This document shows, one piece after another, positions 5,791 to 7,329 of a stretch of 7,329 nucleotides of DNA (position 1 is the stretch's first letter; each line of letters begins with the position of its first letter). The position numbers and the translations under genes were made by a program. The notes beneath the pieces were generated by a model. It saw nothing but the letters and a program-made list of their open reading frames with translations. It searched no databases and had not been told where the DNA came from. This DNA is from Thermoleophilia bacterium (GTDB lineage Bacteria > Actinomycetota > Thermoleophilia > Gaiellales > Gaiellaceae), in contig JACVSB010000085.1 of assembly GCA_014534155.1 (NCBI GenBank), positions 1-7,329 of the forward strand, in the 5' to 3' direction.

Positions 5791-6367
5791 TCTCTGCTGC
5801 TCCTACCCCCTGGGGCTGCGCCTGCTTCGCCGGGCTCAGCACCATGACCATGTTGCGCCCGTCGAGGACGGGCTGCGTCTCGATCTGCCCGAGCTCCTTG
5901 ACGTCCTCGGCGAGCCGCATAAGCAGGTCTCGACCCCGCTCCGGATGCGTTGCTTCGCGCCCCCGGAACATGATCGTCACCTTCACCTTCGCCCGATCCT
6001 TCAGGAACCGCACGACGTGCCCCTTCTTCGTCTCGTAGTCGTGCACACCGATCTTCGGCCTGAACTTGATCTCCTTGACGTTGATCTGCGTCTGGTGCTT
6101 GCGGGCGGTCTTCGCCTTCTGCTCCTGCTCGTACCGGTACTTGCCGAAATCCATGATCCGGCAGACCGGGGGATCGGCGTTGGGCGCCACCTCCACCAGA
6201 TCGAGGTCCTTCGCGTGCGCGTACGCGAGCGCCTCGTCGCGGGGCTTGATCCCGACCTGCGAGCCGTCGTCGTCCACGAGTCTCACGCGGGGGACGCGGA
6301 TCGCCTCGTTGACCCTCGTCTGCGGGAGCTCGGGCCGAACGGGCTCGAAGGCGCGGCGCGGCCTCAC
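5783..6367 (-). CDS. infC: Translation initiation factor IF-3
   Basis: Binds the 30S subunit, keeps it apart from 50S and checks start-codon/initiator-tRNA pairing. It has 194 residues. The N-domain begins at [19 protein letters not shown] (17-35) and runs through [35 protein letters not shown] (family LVEV.P.A.PPVC.I.D.GK..YE), quoted here as [21 protein letters not shown] basic linker ([23 protein letters not shown], in part [17 protein letters not shown]) leads to the C-domain with [29 protein letters not shown] and [13 protein letters not shown] Gln/Ala-rich tail of about 17 residues follows. The start is a GTG: an in-frame TGA lies 13 codons upstream and no ATG, GTG or TTG occurs between, so no longer form is possible from standard codons. 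IF3 genes often use weak or unusual starts, which allows autoregulation. Its perfect Shine-Dalgarno is unusually far away (25 bases). Confidence 0.97.
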   Translation of the reverse strand: MRPRRAFEPVRPELPQTRVNEAIRVPRVRLVDDDGSQVGIKPRDEALAYAHAKDLDLVEVAPNADPPVCRIMDFGKYRYEQEQKAKTARKHQTQINVKEIKFRPKIGVHDYETKKGHVVRFLKDRAKVKVTIMFRGREATHPERGRDLLMRLAEDVKELGQIETQPVLDGRNMVMVLSPAKQAQPQGVGAAESA

Positions 6368-6507
6368 TGATGCTTCACCAAGCTCTTGGAATCCTCCTCT
6401 TCAAACGACAGAAGCTGCACGCAGCAGCTTCGTCAACCCGTCTTCTCCGGTTGAACCTCCGCGGCACGAGCCGGGAGGTGAGGAACGAACGCTCCTGCTT
6501 GCAGGCG
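6368..6507 (-). promoter_or_regulatory. Structured 5' leader of infC-rpmI-rplT
   Basis: The 140 bases between the thrS stop and the infC start contain several stems in near-direct succession on the mRNA. H1 (6508-6489): ACGC/GCGT plus CTGC/GCAG. H2 (6479-6455): ACCTCC-CGGC, loop TCGT, GCCG-C-GGAGGT, ten pairs with one bulge. H2b (6454-6433): TCAACC/GGTTGA, abutting H2 exactly. H3 (6434-6407): GAC-GAAGCTGC, loop TGCGT, GCAGCTTC-T-GTC, eleven pairs with one bulge. H4 is the spacer hairpin before infC. H2b and H3 share two bases, so their outer pairs compete. L20 is known to control this operon through leader or internal mRNA structures in Bacillus and E. coli. Whether this leader binds L20, IF3 or another factor is not shown by the sequence. 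Confidence 0.5.
6374..6398 (-). promoter_or_regulatory. infC Shine-Dalgarno with hairpin in the spacer
   Basis: AGGAGG (6398-6393) is a perfect Shine-Dalgarno but lies 25 bases before the infC GTG at 6367. Between them, bases 6391-6374 can fold: TTCCAA pairs with TTG and GAA around a GAGC loop, with a two-base bulge. The simpler core is CCAAG/CTTGG (6389-6378). If the 18-base fold forms, the effective spacing shrinks to 7 bases, the usual optimum. Without it the distance is too long for efficient initiation. This is a structural inference by eye. Confidence 0.5.
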
Positions 6508-7329
6508 TCACAGTCTAGCAACGGAGCGGATCTCATCCGCGAGCGCAGCCGCGCTGAGCGTCGCCTGCTCGCCGTGGCGGCGACGGACGGCGAGCCGCTC
6601 GCGCGACTCCCGCTCGCCCCAGACGACGACGTAGGGGACCTTCTCCAGCTCGGCGTCTCGGATGCGCCGGCCGAGCGTCTCGGACCGCTCGTCCACGCCG
6701 ACGCGCAGGCCCGCTCCGCCGAGCTCGTGAGCGAGCGCGTGCGCGTCGGCCGCGAGCGTGTCCTTGACGGGGAGAACCCGCACCTGCTCGGGGGCAAGCC
6801 AGACGGGGAAGTCACCCCCGTAGTGCTCGATCAGGATGCCGATGAAGCGCTCGAGCGAGCCGAGGAGCGCGCGGTGGATCACGTAGGGCGTCTCCTCGCT
6901 GTTCTCGGCGCTCGTGTAGGCGAGGCCGAAGCGGCGCGGCATCTGCGCGTCGAGCTGGATCGTCCCCATCTGCCAGGAGCGGCCCAGCACGTCCGTCATG
7001 TGCAGGTCGATCTTCGGCCCGTAGAACGCACCGTCGCCCTCGTTCACGTCGTACGCGATGCCTCGCCGCGCGAGAGCACGCGCGAGCGCCGCCTCGGTGA
7101 AGTCCCACTCCTCGTCGCTTCCCAGCTTGCCCTCCGGCCGGGTGGAGAGCTCGAACCGGGCCTCCATCCCGAAGAGGTCGTACAGGTATGCGGCGTAGTC
7201 CAAGCACCCGAAGATCTCGTCCTCGATCTCCTCGCGCGTGCAGAAGATGTGCGCGTCGTCCTGCGTCACGTGCCGCACCCGCAGGAGACCGTGCAGCGTG
7301 CCCGTCGGCTCGTCGCGGTGGAGCGTCGA
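6508..7329 (-). CDS. thrS: Threonyl-tRNA synthetase, N-terminal part cut off by window edge
   Basis: Class II synthetase that charges tRNA-Thr in the cytoplasm. The window holds the last 273 residues of about 600-650, from motif 2 to the stop. Motif 2 is HRDEPTGTLHGLLRVRHVTQ, then DDAHIFC, whose His is one of the three zinc ligands that recognise threonine. The Cys ligand of the NCPGH segment lies beyond the edge. WDFTEAALARALARR and GAFYGPKIDLHMTDVLGRSW follow, then QMGTIQLDAQMP and the third zinc-ligand His with motif 3 in VIHRALLGSLERFIGIL. The anticodon-binding domain begins at FPVWLAPEQVRVLPV and includes RVGVDERSETLGRRIRDAE and PYVVVWGERE. The consensus VRGFTQDD reads VRHVTQDD, a mild change. 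The stop lies 140 bases before infC on the same strand, so cotranscription is plausible. Editing and TGS domains are outside the window. Confidence 0.97.
   Translation of the reverse strand, partial: STLHRDEPTGTLHGLLRVRHVTQDDAHIFCTREEIEDEIFGCLDYAAYLYDLFGMEARFELSTRPEGKLGSDEEWDFTEAALARALARRGIAYDVNEGDGAFYGPKIDLHMTDVLGRSWQMGTIQLDAQMPRRFGLAYTSAENSEETPYVIHRALLGSLERFIGILIEHYGGDFPVWLAPEQVRVLPVKDTLAADAHALAHELGGAGLRVGVDERSETLGRRIRDAELEKVPYVVVWGERESRERLAVRRRHGEQATLSAAALADEIRSVARL
6512..6520 (-). promoter_or_regulatory. Possible internal promoter for infC operon (extended -10)
   Basis: TGCTAGACT (6520 to 6512, minus strand) fits TGn-TAnnnT and lies in the last codons of thrS. Transcription would begin about 6503-6506, at the base of leader hairpin H1, giving infC an mRNA separate from thrS. 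No -35-like hexamer is visible. Short motifs of this kind arise by chance, so this is a weak call. Confidence 0.25.

Noticed and set aside
6407..6434. Strong infC leader hairpin read as a Rho-independent terminator for thrS
   Set aside because: The downstream mRNA reads GTTTGAAGAGG, with no U-run, and the hairpin lies just upstream of the infC ribosome binding site. A leader role fits better.
6526..6540. Perfect GCGGAT-CTC-ATCCGC palindrome near the thrS 3' end as operator or terminator
   Set aside because: It lies within thrS codons for A-D-E-I-R, a three-base loop is strained, and no U-tract follows. Coincidence cannot be told from function.
1..7329. CRISPR array, insertion sequence, tRNA, rRNA or attachment site
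   Set aside because: No spaced direct repeats, terminal inverted repeats with a transposase, cloverleaf or rRNA-like stretches were seen. Recurrent GACGTCCTCG-type words are codon-usage echoes of Asp/Glu/Val-rich proteins.

Overview
The window is very GC-rich (roughly 70% by eye) and densely coding, with frequent GTG/TTG starts, start/stop overlaps and promoter-like sequences directly against start codons. The gene order infC-rpmI-rplT-tsnR-(insert)-pheS-pheT is the one known from Actinomycetota such as Mycobacterium. Here thrS also lies directly upstream of infC. I infer a high-GC actinobacterium, possibly a deep-branching one such as Thermoleophilia. The phylum is fairly likely and the class is a guess.

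Reading along the minus strand from the right edge: the 3' half of thrS (threonyl-tRNA synthetase); a 140-base leader full of potential hairpins; infC (IF3), rpmI (L35) and rplT (L20); a DUF2332-family gene; and a SpoU/TrmH-family RNA methyltransferase (tsnR-like). These are packed as one probable operon. After a 112-base convergent gap, a class I SAM-dependent methyltransferase gene runs on the plus strand. It diverges from pheS with only 23 bases between the two start codons. pheS and the first two thirds of pheT (phenylalanyl-tRNA synthetase alpha and beta) then run off the left edge.

Nearly everything serves translation: two aminoacyl-tRNA synthetases, an initiation factor, two 50S proteins and an rRNA/tRNA methylase. 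The two less characterised genes, DUF2332 and the plus-strand methyltransferase, are the accessory part. Both carry glycine-rich SAM-type motifs, so three (putative) methyltransferases sit side by side among the translation genes. I found no mobile element, CRISPR array, tRNA or rRNA.

The most interesting signals are non-coding. (1) The pheS/methyltransferase divergence has two overlapping face-to-face -10 elements, each 6-7 bases from its start codon, which suggests leaderless transcripts in both directions. (2) The infC leader has a run of nearly abutting stems, an anti-Shine-Dalgarno-like segment, and a small hairpin between a perfect Shine-Dalgarno and the distant GTG start. Secondary points are non-consensus residues near the amino-acid pocket of PheS and the editing pocket of PheT.
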